Assembly (NCBI RefSeq): GCF_024171865.1 | Contig: NZ_JAMTCN010000005.1 | Span: 1 to 64,000, forward strand | Origin: Prauserella aidingensis | Lineage (GTDB): Bacteria; Actinomycetota; Actinomycetes; Mycobacteriales; Pseudonocardiaceae | Reading direction: 5' to 3' | DNA: 64,000 nucleotides | Part shown: positions 55,943-63,121 of the stretch, in pieces | Position numbering within the stretch: the first letter of the stretch is position 1 | Layout: each line of letters begins with the position of its first letter | Position numbers and translations under genes: made by a program | The notes under the pieces: generated by a model | The model's input: the letters and a program-made list of their open reading frames with translations, nothing else | What the model was told of the DNA's origin: nothing | Database searches by the model: none

Positions 55943-56048
55943 TTATCCACAGTGGGTGGGGTTATCCACGTAGTTGTCCACAGGTTCGGCGGCCTGTGGT
56001 CAACCCGGCTGTGGTCAATCCGGCTGTGGTCAATCCGGCTGTGGTCGA
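55943..56048. repeat. Cluster of DnaA-box-like 9-mers
   Basis: TTATCCACA (55943-55951, perfect consensus), TTATCCACG (55962-55970), TTGTCCACA (55974-55982, the actinobacterial strong form), then TGTGGTCAA three times (55995, 56010, 56025) and TGTGGTCGA (56040), the last four with an exact 15-bp period and opposite orientation; TTGACCACA is one base from the consensus. No dnaA or dnaN is near, so it is not an obvious oriC. The right end runs into the 3' end of the CGNR gene. Confidence 0.7.
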
Positions 56049-56575
56049 CCGGCTGTGGAGTCCTCGGGCCCGGACGAACCCGCGCGCTTGCGGAACGTGC
56101 GCGCCTTGACGCGGTTGCCGCACACCTGCATCGAGCACCAGGTCCGCGACCGGTTGCGGGACTCGTCGTAGAAGGCCCACAGGCAGTCGTCGGCCGGGCA
56201 GATCTTGATGCGGCGCCAGTCGTCGAGCACGGCCAGTCGCATCGCCGCCGTGAACACGGCCGAGACGGCGTCGTCGGCGACCAGTTGAGGGTCGGCCGAG
56301 GGGGAGAGGCGGAACGCCACGTCGACGGGGATGCGTGGCCCGTCGTCGCCGCCGCCCTTCGGTGCTCCGGGAGTGGCGGCGGTGTCGTCGGCCGGTGCCC
56401 CCGCGGCGTCGCGGAGCACTGTCCGGGCACGGACCGCCTCGTCGATCGCCCCCGGCGTCAGCGCACGCGCGTGCGCCCAGGCGTGCCAGTCGGCGACGGA
56501 GCGCAGCACGTCGGTGTCGTCCTCGGCGTCGAGTGTGTTGAGGAAGTCCAGCACCAGACTCACGTCCGCGTTCAC
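56030..56575 (-). CDS. CGNR zinc-finger / ABATE-domain regulator
   Basis: 181 aa. N-terminal ABATE domain (DVSLVLDFLNTLDAEDDTDVLRSVADWHAWAHARAL, ending RLAVLDDWRRIKICPADDCLWAFYDESRNRSRTWCSMQVCGNRVKARTFRKR). The zinc finger ligands are Cys in CPADDC, WCSMQVC, with the CGNR sequence. Predicted transcription factor. GTG 56575 has TACACT 6 nt upstream (leaderless). The last codons and stop fall inside the 15-bp TGTGGTCAA repeats, which add a DSTAGRPQPD tail. Confidence 0.85.
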   Translation of the reverse strand: MNADVSLVLDFLNTLDAEDDTDVLRSVADWHAWAHARALTPGAIDEAVRARTVLRDAAGAPADDTAATPGAPKGGGDDGPRIPVDVAFRLSPSADPQLVADDAVSAVFTAAMRLAVLDDWRRIKICPADDCLWAFYDESRNRSRTWCSMQVCGNRVKARTFRKRAGSSGPEDSTAGRPQPD

Positions 56576-56735
56576 GTCACCAGTGTATCCGGGACAGTGG
56601 TTGCATCCGGCGGGCGTAACCGGCATAGTGTCGTCATCGGTTATGCGAATGTTGGCCGGTCGGGGTGCCGGATCATCCGGCGTGGTGGTCCTCGCCGGGT
56701 GACTGTCGTGACGGTTCGAGCGCAGGGAGGCGCTG

Positions 56736-57101
56736 ATGAGTACGTCGGTGACGCTGGGCTGTGTGGCCCTGGACTGTCCCGAGCCGTATCGGCTCGCGGA
56801 CTTCTACGGGAAGCTGCTCGGCTGGAAGCTCGATCCGGATTCGGACGACGAATGGGTGACGCTCGTGAACCCGGACGGCGGGGCCGGCCTCAGCTTCCAG
56901 CGCGATCCGGACTACCGGCCGTCGACGTGGCCGTCGAACGAACGCCCGCAGATGCTGCATCTCGACTTCACGGTCGAGGACCTCGACGCCGAGCACGAAC
57001 GGACGATGCGGCTCGGAGCACGGCTGCTCGACGACAAGCCGGACACGTTCCGCGTCTACGCCGACCCGGACGGCCACCCGTTCTGCCTCTGTGCCTGCTG
57101 A
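56736..57101 (+). CDS. VOC (glyoxalase/bleomycin resistance-like) family protein
   Basis: 121 aa. VTLGCVALDCPEPYRLADFYGKLLGWKLDPDSDDEWVTLVNPDGGAGLSFQRDPDY, QMLHLDFTVEDLDAEHERTMRLGARLLDDKP and FRVYADPDGHPFCLC: the paired beta-alpha-beta3 units of the VOC fold. His in LHLDF and Glu/Asp near the C-terminus could bind metal. Substrate unknown. GGGAGG precedes the ATG. Confidence 0.9.
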   Translation: MSTSVTLGCVALDCPEPYRLADFYGKLLGWKLDPDSDDEWVTLVNPDGGAGLSFQRDPDYRPSTWPSNERPQMLHLDFTVEDLDAEHERTMRLGARLLDDKPDTFRVYADPDGHPFCLCAC

Positions 57102-57180
57102 GGTCTCAGGTGTGGGCGCCTGCCCGGTGAGGCCTGCGTGCCGGGGTCAGGCGCGTGTCGGGCACGCGTATCGGGACCCG

Positions 57181-57897
57181 CTACGTCCTGTGGCCGCAGG
57201 AGCATCGCCGGAAGGAGAGCAGGTACAACCGGTAGTAGTCGTCGGGGACGAAGGTAGGCAGGGTGTACCGGCGGTGCAGGTCGTAGCCGAGTTCGTGGGC
57301 GACGCCGGTATAGGCCATCAGGTCCGGAAGACGGAAGTGCGGCGCGAAGATCCGGACCTTCTCGGAACCGTCGAACTGGCCCATGTAGACGGACATGCGC
57401 TGGTCGAGCGTCCGTCCCGCAGGCTTGTAGTAGAGGAAGCACGCGGCGATGAGTCCTCCGAAGAAGGTGAGCACCACCGGTGCTCCTATCAGGACGCCGA
57501 GCGTGCTGCTGTCACCGTCGGATGTTCCGGATCCTCCGAAGAATCGCTCGCGGGGAGACATGATCGCGACGGATGCGACCACCGCGGTCGGCACCAGGAA
57601 GGCACAGAGAACGAGCCCCAGTCCGATCGTCCACCGGCGGAACGAGCGGAAGCCCGGCGCGCGCATGGCGGGCGGAACGGTGTCGCGGACCGATCGGACC
57701 GGCATCCTGCTGAGGAGCACTGCGGACTTCTCGGGGGAACTGCCGAAGGCGCGCACGACCTCGGCTCCGAGGCCGTGGGCCAGCGCGGTGATCTCGACGG
57801 GAGGGATGTCGGCCTGGCGCGCGTCGATCCACGTGAACGGCTTCGCCTGCAGGCTGTGCGCCACCACGGCGTGGAAGCGAGCGCGGGGAGTGGTCAC
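57181..57897 (-). CDS. Unknown protein with two membrane helices
   Basis: About 238 aa. Helices WTIGLGLVLCAFLVPTAVVASVAIM and LGVLIGAPVVLTFFGGLIAACFLYY flank a short loop; a soluble N-terminal part (FTWIDARQADIPPVEITALAHGLGAEVVRAFGSSPEKSAVLLSRM) and a C-terminal part (LPDLMAYTGVAHELGYDLHRRYTLPTFVPDDYYRLYLLSFRR) face the same side. Not recognised. Start assigned at GTG 57897; longer starts exist to 58107. Confidence 0.7.
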   Translation of the reverse strand: MTTPRARFHAVVAHSLQAKPFTWIDARQADIPPVEITALAHGLGAEVVRAFGSSPEKSAVLLSRMPVRSVRDTVPPAMRAPGFRSFRRWTIGLGLVLCAFLVPTAVVASVAIMSPRERFFGGSGTSDGDSSTLGVLIGAPVVLTFFGGLIAACFLYYKPAGRTLDQRMSVYMGQFDGSEKVRIFAPHFRLPDLMAYTGVAHELGYDLHRRYTLPTFVPDDYYRLYLLSFRRCSCGHRT

Positions 57898-58077
57898 TGC
57901 GGTGTCCGTTCGGCCGGGCGTTCGGTGCTTGCCGCTCCATCCTGCCCCTACGGGACAGCTGCCGGTTCGCATGGCGTGTGGTCGCTGATCTCGGAGGTCG
58001 CCCCACATGCCCCGGACGGTGCCGGTCGACGGGAACATCGGGGGCGGCTCCGGGTGTCCCGCATCACACGCGAAGGG

Positions 58078-58096
58078 TGCAAGCAGAGTGCTTGCA
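58078..58096. promoter_or_regulatory. Operator-like palindrome TGCAAGCA-GAG-TGCTTGCA
   Basis: Perfect 8-bp arms with a 3-bp spacer, 51 nt before the XRE gene start. It partly repeats in the following TTGCAATAGCTAGCA. Likely bound by the XRE regulator itself. The rest of 57898-58146 has no gene. Confidence 0.65.
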
Positions 58097-58146
58097 ATAG
58101 CTAGCACCCGTGGTTACCGTGGGAGACGTCGCAAGGAGGTGCGGGC

Positions 58147-58644
58147 GTGACGGGCGAGTCGGACGGTGTCGGGGGTCGTGACGACGGCCTCGACGGCGAC
58201 CGCGACGACCGGCCCGGCGCCGGTGCGGGCGATGACGACGCGGCCGGACCGATGGACAGAATGGCCGACCTCGGCCGGGACATCGGGTCGTACATCCGCC
58301 AGCAGCGGAGCAGCGCCAAGATCTCCCTGCGGCAGCTGTCCAAACTGGCCGGTGTTTCCAACCCCTATCTGAGTCAGATCGAACGCGGGGTCCGTAAGCC
58401 CAGCGCGGAGATCCTGCAGCAGATCGCCAAGGGGTTGCGAATCTCGGCGGAGGCGCTCTACGTGCAGGCCGGAATTCTCGACCTGCCGGACGGGGGGCCG
58501 GTCCTCGACGCGATCCGCGCCGACACCGAGCTGTCCGAGCGCCAGAAGACGGTTCTGCTCGACGTCTACGAGTCGTTCCGCAGGCAGAACCGCGAAGAGA
58601 GCACGCCCGGAACCGAACCCGAACAGCCGCACGCCGAGGAGTGA
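58147..58644 (+). CDS. XRE-family helix-turn-helix regulator upstream of hbhA
   Basis: 165 aa. After a disordered acidic head, IGSYIRQQRSSAKISLRQLSKLAGVSNPYLSQIERGVRKPSAEILQQIAKGLRISAEALYVQAG is a clean XRE HTH. The neighbour order XRE-hbhA-DUF2516 equals Mycobacterium tuberculosis Rv0474-Rv0475-Rv0476, so this is the Rv0474 equivalent. GGAGG lies before the GTG. It precedes hbhA by 6 nt, giving one transcript. Confidence 0.9.
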   Translation: MTGESDGVGGRDDGLDGDRDDRPGAGAGDDDAAGPMDRMADLGRDIGSYIRQQRSSAKISLRQLSKLAGVSNPYLSQIERGVRKPSAEILQQIAKGLRISAEALYVQAGILDLPDGGPVLDAIRADTELSERQKTVLLDVYESFRRQNREESTPGTEPEQPHAEE

Positions 58645-58650
58645 GCCGCC

Positions 58651-59415
58651 ATGGCTACCGAGACCGCCAAGACCGAGACTTCCCAGACCACCAAGGCCGA
58701 CGACGCCAGGACTCCCGTCGACCAGATCAAGACCCCGCTGCTCGCCGCGCTGGGCGCGGGCAACCTCGCGAGCCAGGCCGTCAACGACGCGCTGGCCAAG
58801 GCCAAGGAGCGCTACTCCGACGGCGGTGACGCCGTGCGCAAGAGCGTCGAGGACGCCAAGAAGGGCTTCGAGGACGCGAAGAAGAACATCGAGGAGCTGC
58901 CGTCGGAGCTCGAGGGTCTCCGCGAGAAGCTGGACCCGGCCGAGCTGCGCAAGCTGCTCGACGAGTACACCGAAGCCGCGCTGAAGCTGTACCACCGGCT
59001 CGCCGAGTCCGGTGAGGAGGCCTGGGACAAGCTGCTCGCGCAGCCGCAGTTCAAGAAGGCCACCGACCAGCTCGGCGAGACCTTCCAGACCGTGCAGGTG
59101 CGGGTCGACGGTGCCACCGCCGACGTGCGCAAGGGCATCGACGGGGTCGTCTCGAAGGTGACGTCCACGGTGCGCGGCGCGGGCGACGAGGCGGGCGAGG
59201 TCGTCGAGGCGACCGCGGAGAAGATCTCCGGTGCCGCCGAGAAGGCCGAGGAGACCGTCGAGGAGGCCATGACGCCGGCCAAGCCGAAGACCTCCGCCAA
59301 GTCCTCGACCACCACGTCGACCACGAAGTCGACCACCACGCGCCGCACCACCAGCGCCGCGAAGAAGTCCACCGGCTCGACGAGCAGCAACACCGGCTCG
59401 AAGACCGACAAGTGA
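58651..59415 (+). CDS. hbhA: Heparin-binding haemagglutinin-like protein
   Basis: 254 aa. N-terminal coiled-coil (PLLAALGAGNLASQAVNDALAKAKERYSDGGDAVRKSVEDAKKGFEDAKKNIEELPSELEGLREKLDPAELRKLLDEYTEAALKLYHRLAESGEEAWDKL) and a Lys/Thr/Ser-rich tail (AKPKTSAKSSTTTSTTKSTTTRR...). In mycobacteria HbhA binds heparan sulfate through its Lys-rich tail; in a soil actinomycete it more likely has a cell-surface or polar-growth role. The tail here is Thr-rich rather than Ala/Pro/Lys repeats. Confidence 0.9.
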   Translation: MATETAKTETSQTTKADDARTPVDQIKTPLLAALGAGNLASQAVNDALAKAKERYSDGGDAVRKSVEDAKKGFEDAKKNIEELPSELEGLREKLDPAELRKLLDEYTEAALKLYHRLAESGEEAWDKLLAQPQFKKATDQLGETFQTVQVRVDGATADVRKGIDGVVSKVTSTVRGAGDEAGEVVEATAEKISGAAEKAEETVEEAMTPAKPKTSAKSSTTTSTTKSTTTRRTTSAAKKSTGSTSSNTGSKTDK

Positions 59416-59429
59416 GCTGACCTCCTGTG

Positions 59430-59467
59430 GTTCGGGCTCCGGTTATTTCCGCAACCGGAGCCCGAAC
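59430..59467. terminator. Terminator hairpin after hbhA
   Basis: GTTCGGGCTCCGGTT (59430-59444) pairs perfectly with 59453-59467 over 15 bp with the 8-nt loop ATTTCCGC. It starts 14 nt after the hbhA stop and separates it from the DUF2516 gene. Confidence 0.85.
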
Positions 59468-59498
59468 TCCGTTCGGCGTCTGACGTACGCTGTGTGGC

Positions 59499-59795
59499 GT
59501 GCCGTATCTCGCGTACTGGATCGTGTTCGTCATCGACTGGGCAGGCACGCTCGCCGGCCTGGTCGCCTTCGTGCACGCGCTGACCCAGCGTTCCGACGCC
59601 TACACCGCAGCCGACCGGCACACGAAGCCGATATGGCTGGGCATCACGGGTGGTGCGACCCTTGCGATGCTGCTGTTCAACTTCTACGGCGCCGGGCTCA
59701 TCTTCTGGCTGGCGGGCATCGTCGCGGCGCTGGTCTACCTCGTGGACGTACGCCCGAAGCTGATCGAGGTTCAGCGCGGCGGCTCCTCCTGGTGA
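59499..59795 (+). CDS. DUF2516 family small membrane protein
   Basis: 98 aa, Rv0476 type. Helices: VPYLAYWIVFVIDWAGTLAGLVAFVHAL, IWLGITGGATLAMLLFNFYG and LIFWLAGIVAALVYLVDVRPKL. GTG 59499 has TACGCT (59486-59491) 7 nt upstream, so the gene has its own leaderless promoter after the hbhA terminator. Function unknown. Confidence 0.88.
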   Translation: MPYLAYWIVFVIDWAGTLAGLVAFVHALTQRSDAYTAADRHTKPIWLGITGGATLAMLLFNFYGAGLIFWLAGIVAALVYLVDVRPKLIEVQRGGSSW

Positions 59796-59838
59796 CGTGC
59801 CGGACGCCGCCGCCGACGCGGTGACCTACGGTGGCGAC

Positions 59839-60378
59839 GTGAACGACTGGAACATCGCGGGGACGCTGGCCGTGCAGGCGGCAGCCGAGCGTCCCGACCT
59901 CATGGCCGAACCGGTCGCAGCCGCGCTCGACTCCGTCAAGGCGCCGGTCGGCATCGCCGAGATCGACCCGGACCTGGCCGACACCGCTGCGTTCTGCGAG
60001 GCGTACTCGTCACCGCTCGACGCTTCCGCCAACTGCGTCGTCGTCGCGGGCAAGCGCGGGGGCGCGGTGCGCTACGCCGCCGCGCTCGTGCTCGCGACGA
60101 CCCGTGCCGACGTCAACAACGTCATCCGCAAGCAGCTGGACGTGCGCAAGGTGTCGTTCGCACCGATGGACGAGGCCGTCGAGCTGACGAACATGGCCTA
60201 CGGCGGCATCACGCCGATCGGCCTGCCGTCGGACTGGCCTGTCCTCGTCGACGCGGCGGTCGCCCGCGCGCCGGAACTCGTCGTGGGCAGCGGCATCCGG
60301 GGCAGCAAGCTGCTCGTCACCGGGACGGCACTCGCTGAGCTGCCGGGCGCCGAGGTCGTCGAGGGTCTCGCCAAGTAG
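59839..60378 (+). CDS. YbaK/EbsC-type aminoacyl-tRNA deacylase
   Basis: About 179 aa. NCVVVAGKRGGAVRYAAALVLATTRADVNNVIRKQLDVRKVSFAPMDEAVELTNMAYGGITPIGLPSDWPVLVDAAV is typical YbaK/ProX editing domain, with the conserved Lys in GKRGG and GGxxPIG. It removes misacylated amino acids (for example Cys or Ala from tRNA-Pro). GTG 59839 has TACGGT 6 nt upstream; GTG 59797 would add 14 residues and directly follow the DUF2516 stop. Confidence 0.88.
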   Translation: MNDWNIAGTLAVQAAAERPDLMAEPVAAALDSVKAPVGIAEIDPDLADTAAFCEAYSSPLDASANCVVVAGKRGGAVRYAAALVLATTRADVNNVIRKQLDVRKVSFAPMDEAVELTNMAYGGITPIGLPSDWPVLVDAAVARAPELVVGSGIRGSKLLVTGTALAELPGAEVVEGLAK

Positions 60379-60451
60379 TACCGGGCTCGCGCGGTTGCCG
60401 GGCCCGTGCTCGGCCGCCGCCGACCCGCCACACGATCGACAGGGAGAGCAC

Positions 60452-60892
60452 ATGGGACAGGTCACCGCCACCGCCGAGCGGACGATCGACGCGCCCGCCG
60501 ACACGGTGCGCACGCTCGTCGCCGACTACGCCGAGACCAGGCCGAAGATCCTCACCGACGCCTACCGCGACTACGCCGTCACCGAAGGCGGCACCGGCGC
60601 CGGCACGGTCGCGACCTGGAAGTTGCAGGCCACGTCCAAGCGGGTGCGGGACGTCGCCGCCACGGTCACCGAACCGAAACCCGGCACGATCGTGGAGACC
60701 GACGCCAACTCGAGCATGGTCACCACCTGGACCGTCACCGAGGCGGGCGACAAGTCGACCGTGCGCATCGAGACGACGTGGCAGGGTGCGGGCGGCATCG
60801 GCGGCTTCTTCGAGAAGACGTTCGCGCCCGGCGGGCTCAAGCGCATCTACGACGGCGTGCTCGACAACCTGGAGAAGGTGGCCACGGCATGA
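60452..60892 (+). CDS. SRPBCC family protein
   Basis: 146 aa. GQVTATAERTIDAPADTVRTLVADYAETRPKILTDAYRDYAVTEGG, then TIVETDANSSMVTTWTVTEAGDKSTVRIETTWQGAGGIGGFFEKTFAPGGLKRIYDGVLDNL: a polyketide-cyclase-type ligand-binding fold. Ligand unknown. GGGAGAG precedes the ATG. ATGA overlap with the reductase gene, so both act together. Confidence 0.88.
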   Translation: MGQVTATAERTIDAPADTVRTLVADYAETRPKILTDAYRDYAVTEGGTGAGTVATWKLQATSKRVRDVAATVTEPKPGTIVETDANSSMVTTWTVTEAGDKSTVRIETTWQGAGGIGGFFEKTFAPGGLKRIYDGVLDNLEKVATA

Positions 60893-61902
60893 CGGGGACC
60901 GGAGACAAGGCGGTGGAGATCCGCCTCGCCGAGCGGCCGCACGGCGAGCCGACGATGGCGAACTTCGAGATCGCCGACGTCGACGTCCCGCAGCCCGGCC
61001 CCGGCCAGGCGCTGGTGCGCAACACGTGGCTGTCGGTCGACCCGTACATGCGCGGCCGGATGAGCTCGGCGAAGTCGTACGCCGCGCCCTACGAGGTGGG
61101 CGAGGCGATGACCGGCGGCGCCGTCGGTGAGGTCGTGGAGTCGAACGTCGACGGCCTCGCGGCCGGCGACACGGTGCTGCACCAGCTTGGCTGGCGCAGC
61201 CATGCGGTCGTCGACACCGACAATGCCGCGAAGATCGACGTCACGGCCGCGCCCGCACCGGCGTACCTCGGTGTGCTCGGCATGCCCGGACTGACCGCGT
61301 ACGCGGGACTGTTCGACGTGGCGCGGTTCGCCGAGGATGACACGGTGTTCGTGTCGGGCGCCGCGGGCGCGGTCGGGTCGATGGTCGGCCAACTGGCGAA
61401 ACTGCGCGGTGCGTCGCGCGTGATCGGCAGCGCCGGATCCGCCGAGAAGGTGCGGTGGCTGACCGAGGAACTCGGGTTCGACGCCGCGTTCAACTACAAG
61501 GACGGGCCCGTCGCCGACCAGTTGGAGGCCGCCGCGCCGGACGGTGTCGACGTCTACTTCGACAACGTCGGCGGGGAGCACCTCGAGGCCGCCATCGGAT
61601 CGATGAACCTCGGCGGCCGGATCGCGATCTGCGGGATGATCTCGCAGTACAACGCGACCGAACCGCAGCCGGGACCGCGCAACCTGGTGCAGTTCATCGC
61701 CAAGCGGATCACGATGCGCGGCATGCTCGTCGGCGACCATCTCGACGCGCGGCCGCGTTTCGTCGAGGAGGTCGCACCGCTGGTGGGCGACGGCTCGATC
61801 CGCTACAGCGAGACCGTCGTCGACGGCGTCCGCAGCGCGCCGCAGGCGTTCCTCGATCTACTCGCCGGTTCCAACACGGGCAAGATGCTCGTCCGCGTGT
61901 AG
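60889..61902 (+). CDS. NADP-dependent medium-chain reductase (leukotriene B4 dehydrogenase-like)
   Basis: 337 aa. WLSVDPYMRGRMSSAKSYAAPYEVGEAMTGGAVGEV, LGVLGMPGLTAYAGLFDVA, VFVSGAAGAVGSMVGQLAKLRG (AxxGxxG NADP motif) and VDVYFDNVGGEHLEAAIGSMNLGGRIAICGMISQYN are the signature of NADP-dependent double-bond reductases (prostaglandin reductase/curcumin reductase type). No zinc ligands. Reduces enones or enals. Ends before a terminator. Confidence 0.94.
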   Translation: MTGTGDKAVEIRLAERPHGEPTMANFEIADVDVPQPGPGQALVRNTWLSVDPYMRGRMSSAKSYAAPYEVGEAMTGGAVGEVVESNVDGLAAGDTVLHQLGWRSHAVVDTDNAAKIDVTAAPAPAYLGVLGMPGLTAYAGLFDVARFAEDDTVFVSGAAGAVGSMVGQLAKLRGASRVIGSAGSAEKVRWLTEELGFDAAFNYKDGPVADQLEAAAPDGVDVYFDNVGGEHLEAAIGSMNLGGRIAICGMISQYNATEPQPGPRNLVQFIAKRITMRGMLVGDHLDARPRFVEEVAPLVGDGSIRYSETVVDGVRSAPQAFLDLLAGSNTGKMLVRV

Positions 61903-61932
61903 GTGTTCCGACGCCGGTTCGATGACAGTGGT

Positions 61933-61975
61933 CGCCGCCGGTTCGCGAGCCTTCCGGAGCCGCGAACCGGCGGCG
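61933..61975. terminator. Bidirectional terminator hairpin
   Basis: CGCCGCCGGTTCGCG (61933-61947) pairs perfectly with 61961-61975 over 15 bp with a 13-nt loop, between the convergent reductase and formyltransferase genes. Confidence 0.85.
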
Positions 61976-62005
61976 CGTCTCGGCGGAGCGTCACCGACCG
62001 TCACC

Positions 62006-62953
62006 TCACGGGTGCGAGGTCAGGTAGCCGCCCATCGTCGTGAAGTACTCCGTGCCCGCGTACTCGGTGCCGTCCTCGGTGCGCACGCGTTCGATGCGCA
62101 GCCCGCGGTTCCGGCCGAAGCGCGCGTCGGCGCCGGCGACGATCACGACGCCCTTGCCCTCGGGGTAGAAGATGCGTCCCGGGGTGCCGCCGTACGTGCC
62201 GTCCGACACGGACGCCTCGATGATGCGGATCCGCTCTCCCTTGTGGAACGTGTACGCGTTCGGATAGGGGTCGGCCAGCGCGCGCACGAGCCGGTCGAGG
62301 TCCTCGGCGGGCCACGTCCAGTCGATGCGGCTGTCCTCGAGCGAGCGCTTGTGGAAGAAGCTGGCCTTCGACCGGTCCTGCGGGGTCCAGTCGGTGCGGC
62401 CCGCGGCGATGAACTCCAGTGCCTCGGACACGAGGGGTTCAATCAGGTCGACAGTGGCGTGGACCAGGTCGATCGCGGTGTCGCGCGGGCCGACCGCCAC
62501 GGACTTCTGGCCGACGATCGGACCGGCGTCGAGCTCCTCGTTCATCATGTGGGCGGTCACGCCGACCTCGGGTTCGCCGTTGATGAGCGCCCAGATGATC
62601 GGGGAGAACCCGGCGTAGGCGGGCAGCAGCGAGTCGTGGACGTTGAGCGTGCCGTGGGTCGGGAGGTTGTAGATCTCCGGCGGCAGCCAGGTGCGCCAGT
62701 TGTTGGCGACGATCAGGTCGGGCTCGACCGCCCGGAGTTTCTCGACGAGCTCCGCGTCGGGCCGGTGCGCCAGGACCGCCTCGACGCCGTTGTCGACGGC
62801 GAGGTCCTCGACCGAGTCGGCCAGGATGCGCTCGTAGGCGTGTTCGGACTTCGGATGCGTGACGACCATCGCCACCTCCACGTGCTCCGAATCGAGCAGC
62901 GCACGCAGGGTGCGATGCCCCCACGTCTGGTAGCCGAACATGACGACCCGCAT
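62006..62953 (-). CDS. Formyltransferase, probably N5-hydroxyornithine formyltransferase (siderophore)
   Basis: 315 aa. Methionyl-tRNA formyltransferase-like fold: MRVVMFGYQTWGHRTLRALL, LIVANNWRTWLPPEIYNLPTHGTLNVHDSLLPAYAGFSPIIWALINGEPEVGVTAHMMNEELDAGPIVGQ contains Asn, His and Asp of the catalytic triad (N.. HDSLLPxYAG .. ELDAG). The C-terminal domain follows (TFHKGERIRIIEASV). Divergence from an ornithine N5-monooxygenase and iron-box-like sites argue for formylation of hydroxyornithine (rhodochelin Rft type) rather than initiator tRNA. True fmt would neighbour def or rsmB. Confidence 0.85.
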   Translation of the reverse strand: MRVVMFGYQTWGHRTLRALLDSEHVEVAMVVTHPKSEHAYERILADSVEDLAVDNGVEAVLAHRPDAELVEKLRAVEPDLIVANNWRTWLPPEIYNLPTHGTLNVHDSLLPAYAGFSPIIWALINGEPEVGVTAHMMNEELDAGPIVGQKSVAVGPRDTAIDLVHATVDLIEPLVSEALEFIAAGRTDWTPQDRSKASFFHKRSLEDSRIDWTWPAEDLDRLVRALADPYPNAYTFHKGERIRIIEASVSDGTYGGTPGRIFYPEGKGVVIVAGADARFGRNRGLRIERVRTEDGTEYAGTEYFTTMGGYLTSHP

Positions 62954-62990
62954 CGGTCCTCCGTAAACGTCGTGGGCGAAACGCGCCCAG

Positions 62991-63009
62991 TGAAGCAAGG
63001 CTTACCTAA
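62991..63009 (-). promoter_or_regulatory. Iron-box-like site upstream of the formyltransferase
   Basis: Minus-strand TTAGGTAAGCCTTGCTTCA matches the DmdR/IdeR consensus TTAGGTTAGGCTAACCTAA at about 12 of 19 positions, with the left half intact. It lies 38 nt before the start. Repression by iron-loaded regulator is expected. Confidence 0.55.
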
Positions 63010-63074
63010 TGTGGCAAGGCCTTGTCGCGGAGTCGAGGATCACCCTCGAAAGGTCTAACTGAGGTGGACCTTAG

Positions 63075-63093
63075 TTAGGTTAGGGTAGCCTCT
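63075..63093 (+). promoter_or_regulatory. Iron box upstream of the ornithine monooxygenase
   Basis: TTAGGTTAGGGTAGCCTCT matches the actinobacterial DmdR/IdeR iron-box consensus at 15 of 19 positions, with the left half perfect; TTAGTTAGG just upstream adds a second half. It ends 28 nt before the ATG, an ideal repressor position. Confidence 0.75.
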
Positions 63094-63121
63094 GTCCGAC
63101 TGTCTCGGCGATAGGACTGGT

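Noticed and set aside
55943-56048. Chromosomal origin oriC
   Set aside because: No dnaA, dnaN or rpmH nearby, few boxes and no AT-rich unwinding region; reported as a DnaA-box cluster only.
58086-58108. CIRCE-like GAGTGCTTGCAATAGCTAGCACC upstream of the XRE gene
   Set aside because: The half-sites are in reverse order relative to CIRCE and fit better as part of the TGCAAGCA palindrome.
62006-62953. Housekeeping methionyl-tRNA formyltransferase
   Set aside because: Context is siderophore-like (ornithine monooxygenase, iron boxes) and typical fmt neighbours are absent.
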